Counted from the stretch's first letter, positions 37,226 to 50,100 are shown. The stretch is 64,000 bases of DNA from Chaunax sp. Z400 (GCA_037577475.1 CM075197.1:10278018-10342017); one strand, 5' to 3'. Notes: a model not told the origin generated them from the letters alone. Made by a program: numbers and translations.

Positions 37226-38319
37226 GATGGCAAAACAGAGTTTATCAAACGGGCACGAGCGCTAAGCGTGAAAAGCCAGAGCGTGACAGCGTCATGTAAC
37301 TAAGAGAGGCGTGTATGTGGTGGACAAATGAGAGCGAAGGGCTCCTGCCATGTGACTTGTTTTGTCCAATAAGAATTTAAGGAGTATTTACTTAGTGTTT
37401 CACATGTTTGACTTCCTTTCAGTCATCTTTGCGTGATCAAAACACCTTTCCCTTTAAATAATTTCATTATTTTGCAACTACAAATACCCTTTGCTATGGC
37501 GTCAATAGTATCATCACCATCACACATCTCTTTTAATCTCTGCTTCTAATCATTGGTTGACATACAATTCAGTGAAAACCAAAACTAACAATAGACAAGA
37601 ATTTTAAAAGGCAGTTGTCCCATACCTGCAAAACTATGAATTGGATAATACAGTAAGAAACCTTAATGCTCTGGCCTTTGACATTAAAACGAGAACAGCC
37701 TGACTTCCAGTCAATACTTTTAGTTTAATATATGCCAGCAGTTTGTCATGACTTCCTGTTCATCTTCAAGTAAGACATTTTCACAAGGTAGTGTTGGATG
37801 TAAAAACCCTTCTTCACATCAATAATGACGTTATGCATCAAACTACTCCATCATGTAATAGCTCTGATTCTATTACATACAGTACCATTTTACAGTGTTT
37901 GCTACTTTGACAGAGACGCTTTCTGCAACCCACCATCATGTTTGATAACATATTCATCAACAATATAATACACAATCTATGTTGCAAAAGTTGTAGCAAT
38001 ATCCTCTCTCTTTTTACAACAGGAATGTAACCATATAAAATGTGCAAATTACTGCATTTCACACAAGGACAAACCCTTACAACAATGTCAAGTAAAAACC
38101 TCCATCCTTCCACAGATAGCATTATTTTTTATCAGTTACAAAATATTTTCGCTCCACAATAAAGAGCAATATACAAAGTTATGATATCCTTCCTCAAATA
38201 TGGGCTGTGCTTCCCATGCCAAATGCACCATTCAGCCAATGATCAAAAAGAAATCTCGTGGCAGCCGATGGCGCAGGAGCTTCATGAGTATTATTAGTTT
38301 GGCAGGTGTAAAGGGAAGC
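37226..38319. other. gcat promoter region and tom1 3' spacer
   Basis: The first 150 bp are GC-rich relative to the rest and carry a CCAAT at 37366-37370; this is the probable gcat promoter. The remainder is AT-rich and should include the tom1 3' UTR. No clear AATAAA was picked out for tom1 and no additional gene was seen. Confidence 0.5.
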
Positions 38320-41300
38320 TTAAGATTCTGAGTGGTTGGTGTCCCGTGAGGAGGCTCTCAGCGATGGCAGGCGCTCAGCTGCTTTGGCTCTTTCTGCCAA
38401 AAACCTGTCAAACTCTGCAGAGGATGGAAAGAAGCAGGCTTTTAGGTGAGATACGACTTCACATCTTTAAAAGGAAAGATAGAAAGTAGGAAAGAAAAAT
38501 GCAAGCAACAGTGTGATTTTATGAAAGGATGCTTGTGTCGTATAGATAAGTGAAAAAAATACCAGATGAGATTTTTGTGAGTTGCAATTTTGGATTTATT
38601 TATTTATTGTGTGGGTCTGAAGTCCAGTCAGTTGTATTCAAGATGGCCTACTCCTTCATCACCACCAACAGTTTCAGTTCTCTGTTTAGACTTCTATGCT
38701 AGCTTTTTAGTTTTCACACACTCTCTAGTATTTCCTTCATGTAGTGTTCAGGAGTTAAAGTTGACTCAGTGATACACTGGTTGGGAATAACTCGTTTAGA
38801 TTGCCTGTAGTTATTGTAGTAGTGGCAGTGAAAAAACAAAGTGTCAAAATAACCCTGAAGTTATTTAAAGACCAGAATTATTTGATTTTGTTTTATTACA
38901 TAAAAAATAAAAAGTCTATGAATGGCCTCATGAGGGCTAGTATGTGACAACTCTTCAGATACATGAATAAATGAATGCCACACAAAATGATGGATAGTAA
39001 AAGCTGCCTATTTTAAAAAGGATGTAACTAACCTTCACTGGTCACGCCGTCTGAATCCTCAAAGTCATCATACTGCAGCACAAACAGAGACAGAAAAGAC
39101 ATATTTTATTTGAAAAATACACATAACTTGTGTCGTTCAATTCTAATTCCTTTGTGTGGATACATCAGATCATTCTGAATAGTTTGGACTGTTACACTTA
39201 TTGGTTGATATTTTTGACACATTTACATCATATAATAAGAGTCATCTGAAGATGTCCTATCCCCCGACATCCCCGACAACACTGTGCAACAAATGCACCT
39301 CTATATGACATATCCTCCCATCCTGGTGAGCCTAGTGTGGTGTATATTGTTTTGGATATATGCTATGAAGGAGACGACGATGCTTCAAAGTCACCTTAAA
39401 AGCATTTTTGCAGGGAAAACTCAAAAAATGAGATTTGAGGAAAAATCCAAATATTAAAAGACACAACTAGTTATCCTGGTTAATGTATGTGTAAAGTTTG
39501 GTGGAGCTAGTATGTAGTTTGCGATCTGCTCTATACACAAAATGATTACGGGTGGATGGACTGATAGACGGAACACTGACGACTATATCGGTCTGTTATT
39601 TCAATGTTTGAGGGATAATAATTATAAGTTTCATCTGTTTAAAGTCTTAGTTTAGCATTTTAGCATGCTAACATTTGCTAATTAGCATTGAACACGGAAC
39701 TAAAGCTGAGAATAAACCAAAGCACTTGACAAATTAATGGTGGTAGATTAAATGACCAAAAGCAATTAAAACTCATCCTTATGGAAACATGCATTTCTGA
39801 ACCAATTTTCATCATAATCAGACATTTCAGTCTGGACTGAAGTAGTGGACTGATTGATGAATTGATGCGGACATCCTAGTATTAATTGATTATTTAAAAC
39901 ACAACATAAATATACAACTTTCAGGGCATGGCTAATCAAAATATGTATTTAATTCAGTTTTAGGGCTCTATTGCAGAGGTTTGCTTGGTTTCAGTGTGTG
40001 CTGAAGAGCAGAGCTGCAGGTGAACTGAAGTTAGTAAAACCCAAAAGGAAATTGAGGGATTGAAATTAACCAGAATTATTCTTTAGTAAATCAAGAAATG
40101 AACAGGAAAGATATGCAGTACAACCAAATAACACAGTTATTACATGTACTTAGTTATTGTGAGTAAAAGTAGTAATCCTGGCATTTACCTCATCATCCAG
40201 TGCTAGCCATTGTTCAATATCATCCATTACATTGGACTGGTTGATAGGGATCTAAGAAAGAAAGCAGACCACCGGGATGATCAGTGCAGTAAAATATATG
40301 TTACCTAGTAAAACTTTGTGAAAATGTAAAAAAAAAACAACCACAACCAACAAAAGATATGACAACAATGGAGTCATGCTAACTTACTGTCTTCACCACA
40401 TACAAAAGCATGCAGACAAGTGTGTCTTATATCTCAATACATGAACCATCAAACTCAAAGGAAAAGATCCGAGCAAAACGAAACCAAAGCAAAAATAAAT
40501 TACAACTTCACAACAAAACCCAGTCAGAGGGTGTGGAGAGATGAATCGATGCAAAATGTTGCAAAACACATGTTGGACACAGACGCACCATTCCCCTTTT
40601 AATCATCCAATCTAACTTTGGTGAGGAGCTGCAGGTGGAGGCTGGGCTGCCATCCTTCATGTACAGACAGAGAGTTTACTTAGGAGGAAAATGGTTACTA
40701 ACACAAAGCAATATACGGTACATACTTCCTCAACCAAGAGCATTTTATAGACCGCGTAATTCTTCTTGTGTGAAACTCACTGACAGTAGTGTCAGTGAGT
40801 GCCTCCTACACATGATAGCCTACAGCTCAGACACTGTTTAATATCAGGATTATCTACATTCTGTTACACATAAAACATCAGAATTTGACTTGAGGTTGAC
40901 ATCAAATGTGAGAACTATGATACGCAGTGTTGGGCTTTTGCAAAAGCTAGAAATGATCTTGTGCCACTAAACTAACACATTTAATTTTTCCCATGGCCTC
41001 AAAGGTCACATAAAAAATAGAAAAATTCTCTGATGTCAGCTGATAGATCTTGTGACTAAACCTGTTAAACTATGTAAAACTTGAATTACACGGAATCTTT
41101 GCTTACCGCTTCTGTGTGCAACAGTCTGCTGTCCTGAGCCTGAGCGAGCCCGTCCTCTGCAACTTCACTCTGCTCACTGGAACACAAGATTTGCACATTG
41201 GGGAATTGCTGAGTAAGCAAACGATTTCAATTAACACGGAGAAAATACTGGCACATATCTTAAAAATGAATTAGAGGGATTGAGTCCAATACAAAGATCA

Positions 41301-44300
41301 GCACCTTTGCAAATGTTAAGTCTGAGAATTTCCCTGAGAAAGAGCTGCAGGATTCTTAGTGTTACATTGAGATGTAACCAATCAGCAGACTTTGGTTAAT
41401 TATTCACACATCATTTATTTTAGTTCAGCCTTTCATTAATCTGATGTACACCCACAGATGAACACAAGTATCCTTCATCAACCCTTCATCAACCCCACCA
41501 TGTTTCATCATGAACAAATCGTGCTCATCTTAATAACACTATTATTAGTCATAATTATAGATTGATTTGGTGAAGTTTGCATTTATACAGCTAATATACC
41601 ACTAGGTGTGGCAGATGCTGGAACACAATATTTTTATTCAGTACGACGAATGCTATTCTACAGCCTGATATAACGGTCATATTTGTAGCACAGCGGAATA
41701 CAGAGAACAATTCTGATTTTAAGCCAGAGGGATGAATATTCCGAAGTTAACAAAGGGCCATTTTTAAATTCGGTGACGTCACGTCTTCCCCAAGGGCTTT
41801 CCTAGATTTCTAGGCCATGCAAGGCCCCACGCACACGTGCGGAAATGGAGAACATGTAACCCAGGTTTAAAAAGTCATTTTATTTATCTATGACTTATAT
41901 TTTTTAACCATCCAATCCCAGATCGCTACATATATATATCCGGGTCAGGACAGGGTCACTTCCTCTTTCTGCACTGTGGCTGGTTGGCGTGTGTTTGTGC
42001 ATAAAAAAACAGCTGATGAAAAGAAACGGAGAGCAAAACTGGTAAATACTGGAGAGCAGAAGGATCGATGGGAGCTACTGAAATCGAAATCTGGACACGC
42101 ATGGCTGGCTTGCGCACACACGTAAGCGACTGGAAGCTGCAGGGAAATGGCTGCCAGGTAGGGGAAAACCAAAACAAATCTACCCACGGAATTCCCTTTC
42201 GTTTGGCATGTTTTCGTTTGAATTATGCATTGAAACTTGACCAAATAATAAAATATTTATTAATTGATGGTGGTGCTGTGTGTGTATGTGTGTGTCGGTA
42301 CTCTTGTCATGCACTCTAATAGGAAAATACATTCTTTGCAGTGCTGTTGACTGTGAAAGTCTTCGATGTCATTAAAGCTACAGGCTAACGACCTATGGTA
42401 AGTTTTCCTGTACCTTGGTCTTTGATGATTTGAGACATTTATTTTCCGTGATAATGCGTCATCTGATTCACTTGTACCTGTAAGAAGAAGAACGTCATTT
42501 TTACAGTACATACAATAAGTACACGCACTGCACATGTACAGTATGTAGGTATAGATGAAGACTGGACTACTTACAAAGCCTTGCCATCTGACTGGACAAA
42601 CTGTCAGCTTTTGATTGGCTGAGTGACTTATCATTGGTAACGGATGCAACCCCTGATTGGCTGACAGACTTGTCTGTCAAATCGAGGTCCGTTAGATCGA
42701 CGTGGGCGTGGCTCTGAGAGACAAAAAGCAATAAGTTGAGAGTCCATGATGTAACCATTTCATGAATTTTGAATGTTGAGCTCTGGAGTAAAAATAACGA
42801 CCAATCAAAAAAAATACCTTCACCTTCTGCGCTGTGTTTGGACCATTCGTTATTTGTCTTTCAAACCTGTACGGCAGAACAAAACTGTATCAAACATCTA
42901 ATGGTGAAATACAACTTATTCTGTTGCTACCATCCTCTGAATGTTTTGCGCTTAAGATTGCACACTAATTAATATGAATTTTTAACGTTTCCTATTCTAT
43001 AACATTGTATAATAAATGTAGTTAACCTGTGGTAGCGAGTAAATGCAGTGTTCATCTCATCGTTAGCTGCTAGCAACTCCTGAATCAGCTTTTCCTCACT
43101 GAGCCTGGGGACGATCTTCACTATCCTCTCTTGCATCTCCTTACAAACGGTGTATAACTGCTAATGACACAATCAGACAAAGAATGTGTGGGTGGGGGGG
43201 ATTTGAGGGGGCAGATGCAACAAAAAAAATGCATAAAGGAGGAGATCAGTTACTGATAAAGCACTGTTATCAATATGAATAGATGGAAATGATTTTCTTC
43301 AAGATAAGACTTCACATTACTGAAGCCCAAGTCTTTTTTTTATTTTACCTCCAGGAGCTCCATGTCAGTTTGTTTTACTGTGGCAGGATCCAGCTGACAC
43401 ATCATGTCTGACATCATAGTCAGGTTGCTTCGCACCACTCCCAGTTCTGTCTTCAGTGTTTTGATCTGGAACATCAATAATACCTCATGCATAAAGACAG
43501 CTATAATAACTCCTTGCAAAGACACATGTTGATTTCATGAGTGCTGTAGTGGAAAAGGAATCGGGAAACAAAGAGACAGCATTTTAGCTAGCATGGGAAA
43601 AAAAAGCCAGGTCATCACCTGACTGGGAGTTAAGGCATTGGTTCCCTCTAGGGCCAGTTTTAGCTCAGAGGTCTTGGGTGGGATGAGTGAAGGTTTAGAA
43701 GACAGGAGCACAGCAGGCAAAGTAGTGACAGCAGGCCCATTCCCAGGCAAAGTCTGCTAAGCAAAGGCACAGAAAGGACCCGATAGACAAATGACCAATG
43801 ATGAAAGGCAACATCCAAATATTAGCAGTGGGCGAACCCTAATCCTAACCCTAACCCTAACCCAGCCATGTTTGTACCTTTTGTGGGGCTTGGACGGGTG
43901 AGTAACCATCCAGTTCTGTCATGGGAAACTCAAGTCCTTTCCTTCGTAGGTCTTCGTATACTGACACCACACCTGTCAGGTCGGGTGAGCTCCGGAATGC
44001 ATCGGCCCACGCCTTTACGAGAGAAAACCACAAATTACGGAGCATCTAGAGCAGCAAGACGCCAAGGATTATTCTAACACAAGAATAACCTGATTTGTGT
44101 TCAATGCTGCTGGAGCACAGCCAACCAGTTAATGAGAAATTACTTACCTGTATGATGCTGAGCACTCTGTCATGCAGGTATAATGGAGGGTTGCTTTTTG
44201 GGATGATCGACCGTACCAGTACTCCCTCTACAAAATCCCGTGTCGTCACCAGGATGTGAAACCTGAAGCCGCAGTTCTTCACGCAAGTTTCCAAGACCTA

Positions 44301-44550
44301 CCATCAGGAGGAGAGGTAGAGAATGAGCAACAGCAGTAAAAGCCTAACCAAGTGAAAAATAACAGAAACAGGGTGAACAACACTCACACTGAGCGCCAGC
44401 ATGACCTCCTTGAAGTTTTTGTTCCCCGCGATCCTCTTCTTTATCGCTCTAACTGCATCTTTGGGTCTGTAAATCAGAGGATTTTTAACAGTCACAGGCA
44501 TGCATCCTCCATAGGACAAGTATGTCCCTGATGCTAACAGATAACAGACA

Positions 44551-44623
<73 letters not shown>

Positions 44624-46265
44624 CCTCTGAGCTGTTGATCATGTCGCAGATGTCCATGTTGAGGGCCCAGTCTTCTGATGGAAGGCTAGAACTGGTCGCA
44701 CACTCTGTAAAAACAGATGAATACACACTGTTGAGTAATATAAAACAGTTAACTACAATGAATGGTGTAGTAATTAACAGTTTACCCAGGAATCAATCAT
44801 TTAGTGGGGCTTTAGAATGATTAATTATCTCCGGCAAAGAGGTGATGATTCTGCCAGCGTTGGTTTGTTTGTTTGTCTGTTTGCAGGATTACTGCAAATG
44901 TTATGAACAAATTTTGCTGACATTTTTTGAGAGGTAGGGTATGGTCCAAGGAACAGGTTTTAATAGATTCTTTGCCATTGGGGGATAGGGGCAATTATAA
45001 TATTTTTGCTTCTAACTTAAAGGATAATGCCTACAATACTTGGACCAAAATGACACAATGACATCCCCATAAGATCTAGCACACATCAAGAACTGATCTG
45101 GAGCCAATGTAATATTCCAGATCAGGTGATCTAGAATGTTTATTTTGTCTATTTATAGGGCTCACGGAAAATTCACTACTGTGAGATAACAAACGATAAT
45201 TGTACAGACTTAAACTAAGATCAAACTGTAGGGGAAAGTGTGCTGATTCAGTTTTGGTGTCAAATCAAAAGTTGCGGAGCTAGATCCTGAAGAAAACCAC
45301 CATTAGTGAAATACTACTTTTCTTGAATAACTATCAAACTAATGATGATACCAATGTGCTTCTAAATTCTAGGGGTAGGTTTTCATGGTTAATGAGTCAT
45401 ATTATGAGGGTCAATCTATCATGAGATTATTGCTTTTGGGTGCCTTGGGTGGAGGTTTGGGCATTGAGTGCTGTCTAATTAATTATTTAGTCATTTATTA
45501 ATGCATTGTATAAGATGCCAATCCAAAAGTCATGTGTATGAATGTGTTTTTATGGCTTTTTAAATCTGAATGTTTTCAACACTAGAATTTGAGACAAATT
45601 ACCAAATGATGTGCAATACTGGGAATCTATTATTACAGTTTTTAAAAACAAGTGTCTTTTAAATTGGCATACAGTAAACGCAAGAGGACAGATGGTTCAG
45701 TCTATTTAGTATTTCTAAAGATTACAGTTTGTATAATGGATAAACAGTATCTGCTATAATTAAATCGGCTTATCTATTTATTTAATCCCTAACTCTTAAT
45801 TTCCATTAATCCACGTAAACACATGTACAGTCATTAGACAGAAAAAGAATCCAATTTAGGTCAGGACGATGTCCCGCCCATCTATTGACAGATTTAACAG
45901 ACACAAATAACATCCAATCAATTTGAGCATTGCAGCATCTAAATATCGCCTCTGCCAAATCATTGTTTAGCGGAAGTGTCAATCAAACTACAACCCGTCG
46001 CTCCTCTGTCAGTCTTAATAAATGTGTATTTCAATCTAGGCCTGTCGACATTAACCTTATATACTCATTATTTCGTGCAATGGAAACCCTTCATGATAAA
46101 CGCGAAGCAGCAGTTCTACCGACATGAATGCCGGAGGACTGCAGCTAAACGTGGCTATGTCTGACGGAAGCATTTGGTTGTTGCGATGTAATTTATGGCG
46201 GACCACAGCTCACCTATCCGCTGTCCCACCGGCGTGCTGAACGGATTCCACAGTAGAAACTCCAT
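38320..46265 (-). CDS. tom1: Target of Myb1 (TOM1) membrane-trafficking adaptor
   Basis: Fifteen exons: 46265-46214, 44704-44620, 44466-44388, 44297-44148, 44012-43878, 43756-43619, 43465-43349, 43160-43027, 42866-42818, 42713-42575, 42477-42414, 41176-41107, 40251-40189, 39072-39033, 38414-38320. They sum to 1410 nt (469 aa plus stop); phases close only when the short 42477-42414 exon is included. The N-terminal VHS domain (MEFLLWNPFSTPVGQRI, SEDWALNMDICD, ETCVKNCGFRFH, WADAFRSSPDLTGV) spans about residues 1-150. A GAT domain follows (TELGVVRSNLTMMSDMM to NTAFTRYHRFER, about 215-300). The tail includes VMDDIEQWL and VTSEEFDRFLAERAKAAERL. TOM1 acts at endosomes with Tollip and ubiquitinated cargo. 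The order near hmox1 and mcm5 supports TOM1 over TOM1L2. Tandem NAGNAG acceptors occur at exons 6 and 8 (TTAGCAG). The tail is shorter than in mammals and lacks the LFAL end. Confidence 0.94.
40775..40800. repeat. Perfect 11-bp hairpin
   Basis: ACTCACTGACA, a 4-nt spacer (GTAG), then the exact complement TGTCAGTGAGT, in tom1 intron 12. Function unknown; it may be chance or the residue of a small inverted-repeat element. Confidence 0.8.
41690..42180 (+). other. Possible transposon-derived segment with a CRE in tom1 intron 11
   Basis: A perfect TGACGTCA (41774-41781, within GTGACGTCAC) lies upstream of a plus-strand open stretch around 41970-42125. That stretch reads HKKTADEKKRRAKLVNTGEQ and then KDRWELLKSKSGHAWLA before a stop. 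The KRRAKLVNTGEQKDRW part looks protein-like, and its style resembles a domain found in repeated fish transposon genes, but I cannot name it. Antisense to tom1; probably a relic. Confidence 0.3.
43835..43863. repeat. Short interstitial telomeric repeat
   Basis: AACCCT, AATCCT, AACCCT, AACCCT, AACCC: nearly five units of the vertebrate telomere hexamer (TTAGGG on the minus strand), one with a single change. It lies in tom1 intron 5, ending 15 bp before the 3' edge of exon 5. Confidence 0.9.
44553..44619. repeat. (CA)n microsatellite forming the tom1 exon 2 donor
   Basis: About 33 CA units. On the gene's strand they are (GT)n that begins exactly at the exon 2 boundary (exon 2 ends at 44620), so the splice donor GT is the first unit of the microsatellite. 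Confidence 0.95.
44820..45010 (+). repeat. Teleost dispersed repeat (GTTTGTTT family)
   Basis: CTCCGGCAAAGAGGTGATG, then GTTTGTTTGTTTGTCTGTTT, a GCAGGATTACTGCAAATG block and TTTTTGAGAGGTAGGGTATG. Same layout as the copies at 15900-16115 (reversed), 50365-50470 and 62040-62230. In tom1 intron 1. Confidence 0.65.
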
Positions 46266-46934
46266 GGTGAGGGCCCAGCAAAGCACCGACGTCGCCGGCT
46301 GAACCGTATGCGACGACCAGCCCTGTTCCCTGTTACACCGCTGCAGCTCAATATGAAGTGGGACACCAGATGAACTACGTCACTCTTAAAGGGACAGGCG
46401 TCGATGTCTGCTGTATGACTGCAGCACATACTGTCCTGGGAATCTGCTCTCACCACTGGAAGAGCTTTTAGTCATTACATCTTTATAATATCAACTACTC
46501 TGAGGCTGTAATGATATTAGCCCACTGATGATATAACTACGTAGTGCTATCTGTTTCTGTGAAGGCTAATGTATGCTGAAATACATATTCATATAATTTA
46601 AATTCATAAATAGCCTTATTTTTGTAGATATGTATAAAACTATAAAAAAATTGAGAAAATCTACTGACATTCATTTGTCAGTTTTAACCATTATTAAATT
46701 GAGATCCTCATATATTTGGGGTCCCACACACCCCATGCTGTATGTGTACTAACGGTAATGATGAGAGCAAAATAAGACATTTTTTCCTTGAAATAGTCCC
46801 TGTCCTTATGAAAACCCAATACAGTGTTTAGGACAGTATGAGAGAGATAAAGATGACAAAATGACTGAACAGGTATCAGCAAAAAGATGTTTTATATTAC
46901 ATATGGGCATATATGCATCAACATATATATACAA

Positions 46935-47110
46935 TTGGAAGCAAAATTATTCAACCTCCACTGTATATTAGGTTTATAGGCAAAATATACTATTAAACAG
47001 CTGTTTGCATTAACAAAATCAAACAAGAACATTTTATATACTGTAGCTCACTACAACGGATGTGTCAAGTGTTATAACATCCTTCTCTATCATGGTGAAA
47101 CATCATCCTT
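46935..47110 (+). mobile_element. Terminal fragment of the Tc1 element family seen at 3304
   Basis: TTGGAAGCAAAATTATTCAA (46935-46954) differs at one base from the terminus at 3304-3323. The homology continues through a TATTAGG block and AAATCAAACAAGAACA. No transposase coding or second terminus was recognised, so this is a decayed or solo end. Confidence 0.7.
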
Positions 47111-50100
47111 TGCCAAAAGGTCACAGCAGGCAGCAGGTGAAGCTGTGACATGAGACTTTTTACATATGGATGTCTTTAGGGTGGGACTCATGGAGTCATT
47201 ATTTTGAGACACTTAGTCATTATTTTGAGATACTGTGGATATTTTTTTCCATCACATTGGCAGAAATGGGCTTCCATAAGTGCTCGCATGGGCGGATCCA
47301 GGGGTGAAGCGGAAATCTGATTGGCCCCTGAAGTGCCCCTGTCCTGACACCTGTCCTTACAATAGGAAGGATTCCCATGTCTATGACTTATGATGCAAAT
47401 TGGATGTTGAGAATCTTATTTATAAGGGAGAATTTGTAATTCCGATGTGACTTGTGTCGAGTCGTGCAGAAGCGTGCGGTTATCCCCCACAGGAGCTTCA
47501 TGGTGAGTTATGATCCCCCACATTAGTTTGTGTTTACCTGTGAAAGAGTGTTTACTCGCTGCTGTCCCTGAACTTAGGTAGTTATCACCAGGTAGCTAAC
47601 TACTTTAGCTAATGGCTAATGCCTTGTTCATTACGTGCGTTATGGTCAATGGTTCTCACATGCAGTCACAAGCCCTCACACTCTAGCTCACCATCTGAAA
47701 GACTCTTCTTATTTATTTATGAAATAATGTTTCAGTCATATCACAACCATCGCTCAGTAAATTAAATTAATGCTTGAAAAAATATGATGGAAGTGGGTCC
47801 TGTCTCGAATTCAGCATGCCATTAATGGTATTGCATGAATTCTGAGAATAAAGTCAGAATCTTCAGAATAAAGTCATTGTTCTAGTTTGAGAGGAACACA
47901 ATGTACATTGTGATGTAAAATTCAATAAATATGAAAATTAAGAATTTTTACGTCCTAAGCTTTTTTGACGTACACAACATTCTTGAACAAAGCACAATTT
48001 TCAAAATATACCTAATTATGTGAGTCTTTTCCCAAAGCTATAGAACCAATGGCAAACAAGGAATGAAATGTATATAATCTTACTGAATAAGGAAATGTGC
48101 ATGGATGTTGGACATATACTTGGCCCCTCTATGTAGAACGTGGCACTTTTGTGAACCCTGAGTTAGAAAAATCCTAGATCCGTCCCTGAGCATTATGTTT
48201 GATGCCTTGATGTTGTTTTCCTCAAATCTCCACGCTCGTGTTGTGTACTTCTCTGCCACATGGGGGCAATGTTTGATTTCACATCTCACTATTAAGCTGA
48301 ATTGCTGGAAGCTTTCTGTTGTTGATTCATAAACTAGATGACAGCTGTCCTGGTTTGTATTAATTTCATCCAAAGTTTGATTTGGAACATGCAACATTAA
48401 ATTAAACATAAAAAAACAGCATGATAAGGACCTGAAGGTGGGTCTTGATTTCTTATCAGATCTTAAGGCCTTGCCATTAAGTGAATTTTGTGTTAAAATA
48501 AAAAAATTTATGTCAGTGTTATGCGCTACATTGCATATTCATTAGTTAATGTTTAATTAAATGACAACACAGTAAACATGGGGACAGAAAACTCAGCACA
48601 TTGTACACATAATGGGTCCAACAGGGGCTTAATAGGTAGTAGCTTAGTTTTCCCCTCAGGCAGGTCATTCTTTCCTTATTTACAATAACTAAACACTCCT
48701 GCCTGAACTTAACTTGTCACATATTAATTGTAACCTTTGGCTATGATGTAATACAAATATTAGTCAGCTGAGTGCTAAGAAATGACCATTTACCTTCTGA
48801 AATGTTACTCTCAGTCACACTAGGGAGGCACATTTGTTGTGTGTGATCAAGGCCATGATGTGTGACTCAGACACAGTGACTCACAGCCCAGGAAGCAACA
48901 GAAAATATACTTTACAGTCTTGCTGCTAATGCACAACCCACTCATCTGTTTACACCAGCAGAGATGATACAGTTCTGGGCATTAAAAAAATAACCATATG
49001 TGCCTTTCTCTGCGTGGGTGATCAGATGAATGAGCAGATAAATGCAGCTGGTTTCTAATCACTGATAACATTGTTCCCTCTAGAAAAGATATACATGTAT
49101 TACTCAAAGTGTCGGGTTTACGCCTTACGATCTTCTTCTGGTTTTCACTGCATGGAAAATCCAGTTTGTCTAAGGTAACTGCAGTGAAACCTGTTTCATT
49201 ATCATCTGAGTTCCTATTTGTTCATGGATAAATGTTCCTCTGCTGTCTGTGCCGTTTCACCTCAGTGTTTGCTATGCTACTGTAAGAAGATAAATGCATG
49301 TAATGACTAATCACTGCAACATGTTAGTGGACATAATACAGATATCTACATTAAATCTGATTTTTATCATTTCACTCACTTTGATGATTATTATTCTGCT
49401 ATTTAGAATTATATCTGTATGCCTCTATCATTATGATGACTATTATTATTATCTATACTGTCATAATAATACAGGTCTAAATAGTCATGACAGCACTAAT
49501 GTTAACAGTGTTCATACATTTTGCAGTCCAACAATATGAATCTCTGTATTATGTGTATTTATTTTTATGTGTGTCATTTTGCCTTTGATTGTTTTATTTT
49601 GACAGTTTTTATTGAAAGTATCAGTGTTTTTTCCCCATTAACCATCATGTAGGTCTATTCATTATTCCCTTCAACACAGCCTGTTCAAAGTGGGACTGTT
49701 GTGCCTTTGCTGTGCCTCACTGTTCTGTATATAAGCGTTACAAAGGCATAATGGTGGGTCTGTGTTGTTTGCCTCCGAGCCAGCACCTGAGGTGGTAACA
49801 GTGCTGATTTTACATCTGTTTTCAGATCTATATTTTTTATTTTCAAATAATATCTGGGTGATACCTAGTGAGATAAGACACAATAAGAATTAAACCAAAC
49901 AAACAAGTACAAAAAGATTTGACTAATGTATAAATAAACCAGATGAGGGTGTGACTTTTTGATGAAGTTTTATGAGTGCAATCTAAAACTGGGAGATTTA
50001 AAAAGAAGCAGAAAATTAACTGAAAATGTCTCCAGGATGATGAGATCAGCCGTCATGTCACAGGGAAGGTGTATGATTGCTTTTGCCTTGTTGTTTCATG

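Noticed and set aside
41107..42713. Frameshift or pseudogenisation of tom1 between exons 10 and 12
   Set aside because: An apparent phase clash disappears once the 64-nt exon at 42414-42477 is included, and the full 469-residue frame is intact.
44304..44726. 140-codon minus-strand frame with a (VC)n run
   Set aside because: It is two real tom1 exons joined artificially by translation through the (CA)n intron repeat.
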